Made by a program: the position numbers and the translations under genes. A DNA stretch of 15,237 bases from Candidatus Bathyarchaeota archaeon (GTDB lineage: Archaea > Thermoproteota > CALKCG01 > B24 > JAGTQN01): NCBI GenBank assembly GCA_018396395.1, contig JAGTQN010000031.1:1-15237 (forward strand), in the 5' to 3' direction. Below, piece after piece: positions 6,044-12,337 of this stretch; the stretch's first letter is position 1; the number at the start of each line of letters is the position of its first letter. The notes under the pieces are model-generated. The model was not told the origin of the DNA. It saw nothing but the letters and a program-made list of their open reading frames with translations, and ran no database searches.

Positions 6044-6973
6044 CTAAGGGGAATATACGGCCGTCAGCCAATGCTTATAGCGATCGTTCCTTCCCTCGAC
6101 AATTGAGAAGAAGGCTTCTTGAAGCCTTCTCGTTATGGGACCTATTGAACCATCTCCCACAATCCTTCCATCTATCTTTACGATAGGCGTTATCTCGGCT
6201 GCAGTGCCCGTGAAAAAGGCCTCATCGCATACGTAAAGCTCATTCCTAGTGATGATGCGTTCCTCGACCTTTAGGCCCATATCTCCTGCAATCTTAATGA
6301 CAGAATCCCTTGTTATTCCTTCCAGTATCCCGGCAGAAAGGGGGGGCGTTGCGATTATCCCATCCCTTACGATGAAAATGTTCTCCCCCGTTCCCTCACA
6401 AACATAGCCATGGGAATCCAAAAATATTGCCTCATCATAGCCGTTCTTGAGGGCTTCCATCTTAGCTAGGGCAGAATTTACATAATTTCCGCAAGCCTTC
6501 GCATCGGGGGGGAGGGCATCGATGGCGATGCGCCTCCAGGATGAGATGCAGCAACTTACCCCCTTGGTTGGATCCAAATATTTGCCGAAGGGAAAGGCGG
6601 CTATGGCTACATGAACTTCGCTCCTCGAAGGATCCAAGCCTATAAAACCGTAGGACCTGTAGGCTAAGGGCCTTATGTAGCAAGTTACTCTAAGTTCGTT
6701 TCGTCTTAGAAGCTCTAGGATTGCCTTCTCCAGATCCTCGACTTTGTAAGGAATTTCCATAAAATATGTCTTGGCAGATCTCATAAGGCGATTCAGATGG
6801 TCGTGAAGCCTAAAAACATAGAGATTTCCATCGCCAGCATAGCCCCTAATGCCTTCAAAGACTCCAGTTCCATAATTCAGGGCATGGGTTAGCACATGAA
6901 CCTTCGCCTCATCCCATTCGATGAACCTTCCATTCATCCATATGAATTTCGTAGCCTGTATAGCCAGGTTCAT
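6044..6973 (-). CDS. ilvE: Branched-chain amino acid aminotransferase
   Basis: This is a PLP fold-type IV transaminase that catalyses the last step of Ile/Leu/Val synthesis with glutamate as donor. Its 309 residues equal the usual length. The start region WMNGRFIEWDEAKVHVLTHA and NYGTGVFEGIRGY match IlvE. R101-P-L-A-Y is at the expected place. The PLP lysine is K159 in DAKACGNYVNS, the same number as in E. coli IlvE. E193 in EGTGENIF is the conserved PLP-N1 partner. The phosphate-binding GITRDSV and FFTGTAAEI TP motifs follow. D-amino acid transaminase or ADC lyase are less likely given EGIRGY and the full IlvE pattern. The ATG at 6971-6973 directly abuts a GGAGGG. A TATA box at 7003-7014 predicts a leader of about 10 nt. 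It diverges from thrB, so two amino-acid genes share an intergenic region. Confidence 0.95.
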   Translation of the reverse strand: MNLAIQATKFIWMNGRFIEWDEAKVHVLTHALNYGTGVFEGIRGYAGDGNLYVFRLHDHLNRLMRSAKTYFMEIPYKVEDLEKAILELLRRNELRVTCYIRPLAYRSYGFIGLDPSRSEVHVAIAAFPFGKYLDPTKGVSCCISSWRRIAIDALPPDAKACGNYVNSALAKMEALKNGYDEAIFLDSHGYVCEGTGENIFIVRDGIIATPPLSAGILEGITRDSVIKIAGDMGLKVEERIITRNELYVCDEAFFTGTAAEITPIVKIDGRIVGDGSIGPITRRLQEAFFSIVEGRNDRYKHWLTAVYSP

Positions 6974-7002
6974 CCCTCCATATATGGCTGATGCTTTCTC
7001 AG

Positions 7003-7014
7003 TTTTTATTTATA
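7003..7014 (-). promoter_or_regulatory. TATA box of ilvE
   Basis: Read on the minus strand the stretch is CTATAAATAAAAA, an excellent archaeal TATA box. It is centred about 35 bp before the ilvE ATG. Confidence 0.6.
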
Positions 7015-7127
7015 GCAAGCTTATTACTTTTATCGAAGGGAAAGACAAGGAAAAGTCTAAAGAATAAGAGCGTTCCATTGTGGGCCGTATGCTTTTTTGA
7101 TGAAAAGAGCTGTGATGGGCGAGTAGG

Positions 7128-8039
7128 ATGTTGAGGTTGAGAAGCCCTGCGACAACGGCGAACCTGGCTTCTGGCTTTGACGTCTTCGGGCTGGCTTTAA
7201 AGGAACCCTATGACTTGCTAGAGGTTTCTGTCTCTGAAGGGAGGGGAGTTTCCATCGAAGTTTCAGGATACTCGGTTCCTAAGGATCCTGAGAAAAATTC
7301 AGGTGGTTACGTGGCTTTGAGGATGATGGATCATTTTCGGATAGAAAGGGCTGTAAGGATAAGGATTTTTAAGGGAATAAAGCCTGGAAGCGGTTTAGGG
7401 AGCTCGGCCGCTTCTGCAGCCGGCGTCGCCTATGCTTTAAATAAGCTTTTCAACCTTGGTCTCAGTAAAACGGATCTTGTTGAATGGGCTTCCTTAGGCG
7501 AGGTTGTGGCGGCCGGAGTTCCTCATGCAGATAACGTAAGTTCTGCCATCTTTGGGGGCTTTACAATCATCGTTTCTAGGAAGCCCTTGAGGGTTTTGGG
7601 CTTTAAACCACCAAGGGATTTAGGCATTGTCGTAGCCGTCCCAGAGCTTGAGAAAGGTTCAACAAGGCTTGCGAGGAGCGTCCTTCCGAAGGAAGTTCCC
7701 CTTTCCGATGTATCTTTCAATGTTGGCCACGCAGCCCTTCTGGCTGCAGGTATGGCTATAGGCGATGTTAGCCTCGTAAAAATGGGGATGGAAGATTCCA
7801 TCGTAGAGCCAGCTCGGGCTAGAGCTGGAATAGTCAAGGGTTATGAGGCCTTCAAAAGGCTTGCAAAGGAATTTGATGCGGGCATAGCCATAAGCGGAGC
7901 TGGCCCATCAATGCTTGGCATCGTGGAGCTGGCTTGGAGGGCCGAGCTATCTAAGGCCATGAAGGCCATTTTCGAAGGAAGGGGTATTCCTTGCCAAGTA
8001 TTCGAGACGGAGGCTGGAGAAGGTGTTCAAGAGGTTTAG
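7128..8039 (+). CDS. thrB: Homoserine kinase (GHMP family)
   Basis: The enzyme phosphorylates L-homoserine with ATP, the penultimate step of threonine synthesis. It is a 303-residue protein of normal length. The N-terminus has LRSPATTANLASGFDVFGLAL (ANL..GFD is the ThrB N-motif). GHMP motif 2 is KPGSGLGSSAAS at residues 85-96, the ATP phosphate loop. GVPHADNVSSAIFGGF (130-145) carries the homoserine-kinase-type DNVSSA, where many homologs have HADNVAP. The C-terminal motif 3 is AISGAGPSMLGI (254-265). These distinguish it from mevalonate or shikimate kinases of the same superfamily. Start ATG 7128 is preceded by GAGTAGG, a weak ribosome-binding site. It is transcribed away from ilvE. Threonine is the precursor of isoleucine, so the divergent pair is pathway-related. 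A T-tract follows its stop. Confidence 0.95.
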   Translation: MLRLRSPATTANLASGFDVFGLALKEPYDLLEVSVSEGRGVSIEVSGYSVPKDPEKNSGGYVALRMMDHFRIERAVRIRIFKGIKPGSGLGSSAASAAGVAYALNKLFNLGLSKTDLVEWASLGEVVAAGVPHADNVSSAIFGGFTIIVSRKPLRVLGFKPPRDLGIVVAVPELEKGSTRLARSVLPKEVPLSDVSFNVGHAALLAAGMAIGDVSLVKMGMEDSIVEPARARAGIVKGYEAFKRLAKEFDAGIAISGAGPSMLGIVELAWRAELSKAMKAIFEGRGIPCQVFETEAGEGVQEV

Positions 8040-8040
8040 C

Positions 8041-8054
8041 TTTTATTTTTTATT
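8041..8054 (+). terminator. T-tract terminator after thrB
   Basis: TTTTATTTTTTATT starts one base after the thrB stop codon. It lies 30 bp before the convergent tfs stop. Confidence 0.5.
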
Positions 8055-8084
8055 GGCTATTGACGAATCTTTGGCTCCTAAGAT

Positions 8085-8429
8085 CTACATCTTCTCACGC
8101 CAAACATGCCCACAACGTTTGCACCTAAAGAAAAGGGTTCCAGATTCTTCGTCTTCTCGGGCTTGGGATTCCCACCAGTAGGCTTCATTGAAGTTACAAT
8201 TTGGGCATTCTGCATCCGTTGCGGGCATCGCCCTAAGCTTCTGGGCTTCATTATCGACTATAGAGATCGCTTCTATCGGTCTTTCTTTCTCCTTTGAGAC
8301 CTGCCTAAAGGGTTCGATTCTTTTCGATATCTTAAACCCACATCTTTTACAGTAAAGGAAGAGCCCTCCCTCCTCACGGGACACGGAAAGAAGGGTTCCG
8401 CAGCGAGGACAAAATTCCGTGAATTCCAC
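8085..8429 (-). CDS. Transcription factor S (TFS), TFIIS/RPC11-like
   Basis: TFS induces transcript cleavage by backtracked archaeal RNA polymerase. The 114-residue protein has two zinc ribbons. The N-terminal one is C7-x2-C10 ... C27-x2-C30 (FCPRCG, YCKRCG). The C-terminal catalytic one is C75-x2-C78 ... C103-x2-C106 (ECPNCN, FRCKRCGHVWRE) with the typical YWWESQAR before the hairpin. The catalytic acidic hairpin reads REDEESGTLFF. In most TFS proteins it is Q-x-R-x-x-D-E-x-x-T, so here the aligned pair is E94-E95 with D93 just before. This is a small variation that probably keeps function. The start is GTG (8427-8429) after a short GAGG. A TATA-like run at about 8463-8474 lies upstream. It converges on thrB. 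Confidence 0.9.
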   Translation of the reverse strand: MEFTEFCPRCGTLLSVSREEGGLFLYCKRCGFKISKRIEPFRQVSKEKERPIEAISIVDNEAQKLRAMPATDAECPNCNFNEAYWWESQAREDEESGTLFFRCKRCGHVWREKM

Positions 8430-8508
8430 CTCAAAAGGTAGAATGAAACCATAACGACCTATCCTATTATTAAGGCTTATGGTCAGTCAAGGGGAGCCCT
8501 TGTTTCCC

Positions 8509-8534
8509 TTAAAAAATAAAAGTAAAAGGAAAAG
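8509..8534 (-). terminator. T-rich tract after a small minus-strand ORF
   Basis: Read in the minus direction this is a series of T-runs (CCTTTTACTTTTATTTTTTA) about 20 bp after the stop of the 34-codon ORF at 8554. It resembles the terminators behind ilvE and thrB. Confidence 0.35.
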
Positions 8535-8553
8535 GCGCTTATCATATATTTCA

Positions 8554-8658
8554 TCATCCCTCCTGCATATACTCCAAAGGCATATCCCTCGCGCATCTTC
8601 CAAGGAACCTTGCCATGATTTTGATTTTGAGAACGCTCATATTAAAAAGACGCGACAT
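8554..8658 (-). CDS. Possible small protein, 34 residues, unknown
   Basis: A short ORF begins with ATG (8656-8658) three bases after a near-perfect AAAGGAGG ribosome-binding site and ends at TGA TGA. The product MSRLFNMSVLKIKIMARFLG plus 14 more residues is basic in its first two thirds and could form an amphipathic helix. It has no recognised domain. A T-rich tract follows the stop at a distance like that of proven genes here. The ORF contains one copy of a 12-bp inverted repeat (8632-8643). Evidence is limited to signals, since no homology can be judged. It may equally be a fortuitous ORF. Confidence 0.35.
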   Translation of the reverse strand: MSRLFNMSVLKIKIMARFLGRCARDMPLEYMQEG

Positions 8659-8768
8659 GTTCCTCCTTTCATACTTTAGGCGGGTTCCAAGTCCTCAGTT
8701 AAGCCCAAAATGAGCTTTTCCCTCAATATAGTCAAAAAAAAGCATTACATCATCTCAATATGAGCGTT
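8632..8768. repeat. 12-bp inverted repeat with 113-bp spacer
   Basis: AACGCTCATATT at 8632-8643 and its exact inverse AATATGAGCGTT at 8757-8768. The complementarity does not extend clearly beyond 12 bp. The whole span is close in size to elements A and B but the sequence is unrelated. In both copies the strand reading ATGAGCGTT can be read as Met-Ser-Val, so a coding coincidence is possible. Confidence 0.4.
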
Positions 8769-8820
8769 GAGAATATATCTCCAATCTATCCCACAATCTT
8801 ATAGGACTTTCCTTCCTTCA

Positions 8821-9043
8821 TCAGCCCCGAACTTCGGCTAAACCTTCACCATCCTTCAAAGTTATCGGGCTATCGTTCTCCATGACGATCCTTATGCCAT
8901 CAAGGGTACATATAGGGCTTCCTATCCGCCATTTCAACCTCAAAGGCCCTCGATTTCGTGTCCAATAGAGATTCAGCCCTTAAAGCCATCATAAGACCGC
9001 ATATTAAAGAGGGGCCTATCGTCCGTGAAACCTTATGGCATTG
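8821..9043 (-). pseudogene. Frameshifted remnant of a hypothetical protein gene
   Basis: Two adjacent minus-strand frames join into one protein-like sequence if a single base in the AAA run at about 8932-8934 is removed. The upstream part reads SLICGLMMALRAESLLDTKS followed by RAFEVE. The downstream part reads WRIGSPICTLDGIRIVMEND then SPITLKDGEGLAEVRG and a double stop. Codon choice and residue content look coding, unlike the surrounding DNA. Upstream, a TAG at 9044-9046 closes the frame and no good start codon is seen except Met-Met at 8987-8992, so the 5' part may also be lost. I do not recognise the family. A sequencing error, rather than true decay, would also explain the shift. Confidence 0.45.
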
Positions 9044-9059
9044 CTAAGTAACTCTCGAG

Positions 9060-9079
9060 ATTTCATTTCATTTCATTTC
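9060..9079. repeat. Four tandem ATTTC units
   Basis: ATTTC is repeated four times in a row, about 50 bp beyond the stop of the ABC-transporter binding protein gene. It is a simple-sequence tract, with no function inferred. Confidence 0.7.
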
Positions 9080-9128
9080 CTATCCTTCCATCGCATCCAA
9101 GCTCAGTCCATCCCATAAGGATTAGGCT

Positions 9129-10139
9129 TTAAGTCCTTGACTTTCTTCCTACATAAAGCCAAAGGGCTTCCACAATGGCCACTATTACAGCCACAGAGGT
9201 CGTAGCCTGGAAAATCGTTAGTTGATCCTTTAGGCTTTTAACCTCCTCCATAAGGGTCTTTGTGTTTCTCCATTTCCTTAAGCCCTCGAAGAGCTGTTCA
9301 GCATTATATTCGAACATTCGGCTCAGGTTTCCGGTTCCTGGAATGGCACCGGGAAAGTTTGTAAGAACTACGTGCACAGCCCCTATGTCCTTGGCTATTG
9401 TACCACCAAACTCAGCACTGACTTGAAGATTATCGGCTATTAGGGCTACACCCTCCTCCATACCCTTCCTTACAAGAGCCTCCACATCCTTGGAAGAAAG
9501 GGTCTCAGGAGGGTTATAATCTGCGACGACTCGGAAACCAACCCATTCGATGAAGGCTTTCTGCCACTTCATGCAAATAACCTTAACCTTTTCTACTTCA
9601 AGCCTTTGGGCATCGCTCTTTATCTCGCTGGCAACTTTATCGATGGCGTTTAGCATTCTTGAAGCCTTCTCCGTAAGGTCTATGGACAGCCTTTGGGTAA
9701 GATTCGAAGCAATGATCTTTATGCACTGCTTAGCTCCTTCCGGAGTGTTGTAAGTTCCTGGAACCTTCACCATGATAAGCCCTTCATTTCCAGCGGCATT
9801 TACCAGATTTTGTAACCAAGGCTTTTCCCCAGGTATGTCGTGATAGAAAAGGATCTTAGCCTTGCTTACAGCGTACACATCACTGGGCTTCATATCGTAA
9901 TCCGCAGGGCATAGACTCGGTCGAACGAGGACAATGACATCGGCCCTATCGCCTAAGAGTTCCTCAACCAACGAGCCTAGGACGTTGGTTGTACAAACGA
10001 TGATGGGCTTCTCCGAAGTCTCTGATGAAGCCCTTACAAGGGCTGCAGGCATTAGGATGGTTGCCAGCAGGGCTAAAGCCAAAGCTGCGATTATAGACTT
10101 CCCTTTTCTTCCGAATTTAAAAGTCAAAGTCCCAGTCAA
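9129..10139 (-). CDS. TroA/ZnuA-like ABC transporter binding protein, canonical metal ligands absent
   Basis: This 336-residue extracytoplasmic binding protein is anchored at both ends. It has a signal-like helix (residues 15-36) ending at LVRASSE, a TroA-fold body, a charged helix (288-308) and a C-terminal TM helix (about 311-330). Fold landmarks are present: VCTTNVLGSLVEELLGD, LVRPS...PSDVYAVSKAKILFY, GEKPWLQNLV, VGFRVVADYNPPE, SSKDVEAL, ADNLQ, GGTIAKDIGAVHV. By manual alignment the four usual ligands are replaced: His of the PH-x-YEP motif is A79, His of DPHxW is G128, His of SHxAF is Q193, and the late Asp is N261. Cysteines at 49, 77, 139 and 189 are unusual for the family. The TTG start (10137-10139) overlaps the permease stop as TTGA and follows GGAGGTG. 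The frame extends to 10271, but that part lies inside the permease. The cargo is probably nickel or another metal, judged from NikR next door. Confidence 0.8.
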   Translation of the reverse strand: MTGTLTFKFGRKGKSIIAALALALLATILMPAALVRASSETSEKPIIVCTTNVLGSLVEELLGDRADVIVLVRPSLCPADYDMKPSDVYAVSKAKILFYHDIPGEKPWLQNLVNAAGNEGLIMVKVPGTYNTPEGAKQCIKIIASNLTQRLSIDLTEKASRMLNAIDKVASEIKSDAQRLEVEKVKVICMKWQKAFIEWVGFRVVADYNPPETLSSKDVEALVRKGMEEGVALIADNLQVSAEFGGTIAKDIGAVHVVLTNFPGAIPGTGNLSRMFEYNAEQLFEGLRKWRNTKTLMEEVKSLKDQLTIFQATTSVAVIVAIVEALWLYVGRKSRT

Positions 10140-10960
10140 GGTTTCACCTCCTTCCTCCTCCTTTTTGGTGAGAAGAGGACAGAGATGGCGAAGATGAAGG
10201 TTGAAATAAGGACTATACAGGAGCCCACAGGTAGGTCCAAGAAGATGGAGACTATGAGCCCGGAAAGGCAAGAGAAGGCTCCTAAGATAGGTGAAACCAT
10301 GATGATCTTCCTCATATCATGCAGAAACTGAAGGGCAGAAGAGGCGGGATTAAAGAGGAGGGCGAAGATAAGGATGCCTCCTACAAGCTTTAATGCGAAA
10401 GTTATCACGAGGCCTATAAGGAATATGATGAAATAGAGGAAAGGTTTTGTATTTATTCCATCCGCCTCGGCCATCTTCCTATCGAACATGATGGCGAAGA
10501 GCTCCTTCCAAAATAGCTGGATCAAAACCAAGGACGCGGTGAAGAGAATCGTAAGGCAAAGAAGATCCTCGTTGGTCATGGAAACGACGCTTCCCCAGAG
10601 GACGCTTGCCACCTCGCTCGAGAGGCCAACATAGGGTGAAAGGGTAAGGAAGATGAAGGCTAGAGCCATGTTTAGGGGAAAGGCTATGCTCGTTACTAAG
10701 TCGGCGGGCATTCGGGCCTTGTCGGCTACTGGACCGATGAGGAGTGCTGTAGTCGCCGAAAAGAACAGGGCTGTTAAGAGGGGATTCACGGAGATTGCTA
10801 CGCCTAAGGATGCCCCGGCAAAGGCTCCATGGGACATAGCATATCCTATAGCCGAGAGCCTCATTCTAGCGACGAATACTCCGATCAAGCCCGTAAGGAG
10901 GCCCGATAGGATACAGGCTATGAGGGCCCTTTGGATGAAGGCAAGCTCAAGCCACATCAT
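10136..10960 (-). CDS. ABC-3 family (ZnuB/TroC-like) metal permease
   Basis: This is a 274-residue polytopic membrane protein with about eight hydrophobic segments. It forms the transmembrane pore of a metal importer of the ABC-3 family. The start MWLELAFIQRALIACILSGL is followed by the family-typical GVFVARMRLSAIGYAMSHGA, where the SH-GAFAG motif is characteristic of ZnuB/TroC/MntB. DGINTKPFLYFIIFLIGLVI and KLVGGILIFALLFNPASSAL (the usual VG-x-x-L-x-x-ALL-x-x-PA motif) follow. The C-terminus is basic (SPKRRRKEVKP). ATG 10958-10960 lies inside the end of the ATPase gene (14-nt overlap) after TAGGAGG. Its stop overlaps the TTG start of the binding-protein gene. The three genes are therefore tightly coupled. 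Confidence 0.9.
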   Translation of the reverse strand: MMWLELAFIQRALIACILSGLLTGLIGVFVARMRLSAIGYAMSHGAFAGASLGVAISVNPLLTALFFSATTALLIGPVADKARMPADLVTSIAFPLNMALAFIFLTLSPYVGLSSEVASVLWGSVVSMTNEDLLCLTILFTASLVLIQLFWKELFAIMFDRKMAEADGINTKPFLYFIIFLIGLVITFALKLVGGILIFALLFNPASSALQFLHDMRKIIMVSPILGAFSCLSGLIVSIFLDLPVGSCIVLISTFIFAISVLFSPKRRRKEVKP

Positions 10961-11753
10961 GGTGCCAGACGCCTCCTAAGATATGAGGCCTCGAAGTATC
11001 GAGGAGGGTGAGGGCATTCTCCGGTCCTTCATCAGCTACTATCCTTCCGCCGCCCATGACTATGACCCTTCTACAAAGCCTAGATATTCGATGAACATCG
11101 TGGGTAACGATTACGGTCGTCAGGCCGCGTTCCTCATGCAATCTGCCTATCAGTTCTGGAATCCTCTCTCGGGAATCTGGATCCAGGTTGCTGAAGGGCT
11201 CATCCATAAGGAGGATTTTTGGCTCCTTTGCTAACGCCCTAGCGATCATCACCTTCTGCTGCTGCCCTCCGGAAAGCTTTCCTACAGGCTTATTGGCCTG
11301 ATCATCAATCCCCATAAGCCTTAATGTTTCCATGGCCTTCCTTAGGTCTTCTTCCTTAGGTCTTCGAAGAATTCCTATCTTCCCATATCGTCCCATTAGG
11401 ACAACGTCCAGGGCCTTGTAAGGCTCCCCTGGATCGAACATGAAGTCCTGGGGGACATACCCTATCTCTCGCCTCACCTCGTTACCATAGGTTCGGACAT
11501 TCAGACCTAGGACGAAAACCCGACCTTTATAAAGTGGTAGGAGTCCGTTTATCGTTTCAAGAAGGGTTGTCTTTCCAGAAGCATTGGGGCCGACGATATA
11601 GACGAGTTCCTTCCTTCGGATCGATATGCTGACGCCCTTTATGGCTGGTCTCCTCTCACCCTCATAGATCGTTGAAACATCTTCAAGGAAAATGGCAAGA
11701 TCCTCTTCCAAAGCTTTATTCTTCACCTTTGTTTTTCCTTCCTCTTCCTCCAT
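10947..11753 (-). CDS. ABC transporter ATPase, metal importer
   Basis: This is a 268-residue ATPase of the ABC-3 importer (ZnuC/MntA type). All motifs are present: Walker A GPNASGKTT at 55-63, Q-loop Q102 in GYVPQDF, ABC signature LSGGQQQKV at 160-168, Walker B ILLMDEPF at 180-187, D-loop SNLD, and switch His218 in VTHDVHR. The Walker A has Ala where most have Gly (NASGKT versus NGSGKS), which is tolerated in this family. The first ~20 residues are a charged extension (MEEEEGKTKVKNK). ATG 11751-11753 has a purine-rich GAAGGGAAGG site just upstream. It is the first gene of the ATPase-permease-binding protein operon and is transcribed away from nikR. Confidence 0.92.
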   Translation of the reverse strand: MEEEEGKTKVKNKALEEDLAIFLEDVSTIYEGERRPAIKGVSISIRRKELVYIVGPNASGKTTLLETINGLLPLYKGRVFVLGLNVRTYGNEVRREIGYVPQDFMFDPGEPYKALDVVLMGRYGKIGILRRPKEEDLRKAMETLRLMGIDDQANKPVGKLSGGQQQKVMIARALAKEPKILLMDEPFSNLDPDSRERIPELIGRLHEERGLTTVIVTHDVHRISRLCRRVIVMGGGRIVADEGPENALTLLDTSRPHILGGVWHHDVA

Positions 11754-11770
11754 TTCCTTCCCTTCACTTT

Positions 11771-11805
11771 CCTTTCTATGCGCCTCCTATTCCAATCTAG
11801 AAAGG
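11771..11805 (-). promoter_or_regulatory. Hairpin in the leader of the ABC operon
   Basis: CCTTTCTA (11771-11778) and TAGAAAGG (11798-11805) pair perfectly around a 19-nt loop. On the minus-strand transcript the loop contains AGGAGG, a ribosome-binding-site-like sequence not used by any obvious start. The 9-mer CTTTCTATG recurs at 11828-11836. The hairpin ends 18 bp before the ATPase ATG. Confidence 0.35.
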
Positions 11806-11834
11806 CTCCCTTCATCTGGAGCAATGGCTTTCTA

Positions 11835-11860
11835 TGTTACTCAAAAATGAAAAAGTAACA
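11835..11860. promoter_or_regulatory. Candidate NikR operator between nikR and the ABC operon
   Basis: TGTTACT, 12-bp AT-rich spacer, AGTAACA: a perfect 7-bp dyad, 26 bp overall. The size and widely separated half-sites suit the long-spaced operators of NikR, whose ribbon-helix-helix dimers bind half-sites about two turns apart (E. coli: 6-bp half-sites with a 16-bp spacer). It ends 5 bp before the nikR TATA box, so occupancy would affect nikR. It lies 82 bp upstream of the ABC operon start. The assignment is by position and symmetry only. Confidence 0.55.
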
Positions 11861-11864
11861 CATG

Positions 11865-11873
11865 AATATAAAT
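11865..11873 (+). promoter_or_regulatory. TATA box of nikR
   Basis: AATATAAAT predicts transcription starting at about 11893-11896. This excludes the in-frame ATG at 11882 and favours ATG 11927. Confidence 0.55.
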
Positions 11874-11926
11874 CTTGACGAATGACGAAGAATATCTTTA
11901 AAGGGACGCATCTAGACGTGGTCCCT

Positions 11927-12337
11927 ATGCCTAACAGAGTTGTGAGGTTTAGCATATCCCTTCCTCCAAAGCTCGTAAACGAGATGGATGAAGCCTGGAA
12001 GAAGATGGGATATGAAAATCGTTCGAAAGCCATACACGATGCGATTCGGACCTTCATAACGGAATTTAAATGGATGCACGATGAGGGAGGCCAGATAACT
12101 GGAGCCATCCTTTTACTTTACTATCTTGATATACCTGGCCTCATTGATGAAGTTATGGGAATTCAACATAGGTTTAAAAATATTATATTCTCAACCATGC
12201 ATCTTCACCTTGAAGGAAACAAATGCCTTGAGATCATTGCCATCAAGGGAAGTGCTAAGGAAGTGAGGGAACTAACTCAAGGGCTCATGACGAAGAGGGG
12301 GATTAAGCAGGTTAAAGTCGCCACTTTGGCACCATGA
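11927..12337 (+). CDS. nikR: NikR, nickel-responsive ribbon-helix-helix regulator
   Basis: This 136-residue NikR has an N-terminal ribbon-helix-helix DNA-binding domain (RVVRFSISLPPKLVNEMDEA; NRSKAIHDAIRTFI). A C-terminal ACT-like tetramerisation domain binds nickel. The four square-planar nickel ligands of E. coli NikR (His76, His87, His89, Cys95) correspond with a constant +5 shift to H81 (QHR), H92 and H94 (MHLHL) and C100 (NKCLEIIAIKG). Family role: Ni-dependent repression of nickel uptake genes. ATG 11927 fits both the domain start and the TATA box; the frame begins at 11882, which is too early. The gene diverges from an ABC-3 importer across a region with a 26-bp dyad, implying control of both. 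Its stop overlaps the ATG of a small ORF. Confidence 0.93.
   Translation: MPNRVVRFSISLPPKLVNEMDEAWKKMGYENRSKAIHDAIRTFITEFKWMHDEGGQITGAILLLYYLDIPGLIDEVMGIQHRFKNIIFSTMHLHLEGNKCLEIIAIKGSAKEVRELTQGLMTKRGIKQVKVATLAP

Larger units (their letters stand above)
8430..9128. other. Gene-poor region between tfs and the ABC transporter operon
   Basis: About 700 bp without a confident gene. It holds the tfs promoter (about 8463-8474), a T-rich tract, a possible 34-residue ORF, a 12-bp inverted repeat, the frameshifted remnant and an ATTTC microrepeat. The plus-strand ORF at 8479-8679 lacks a ribosome-binding site and has unconvincing composition, so it is not called. Confidence 0.6.

Noticed and set aside
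8479..8679. Plus-strand 66-residue ORF in the gene-poor region
   Set aside because: It has no ribosome-binding site, a low-complexity Lys/Ser/His/Pro composition, and competes with the better-supported minus-strand small ORF.
8632..8768. Third member of the A/B inverted-repeat family
   Set aside because: The overall span is similar, but the 12-bp arms share no sequence with the GCTTTGTGGC core and the pairing does not extend.
10140..10271. N-terminal extension of the TroA-like protein from ATG 10271
   Set aside because: It lies wholly inside the permease coding region, and the TTG at 10139 has a Shine-Dalgarno followed by a signal-like helix.
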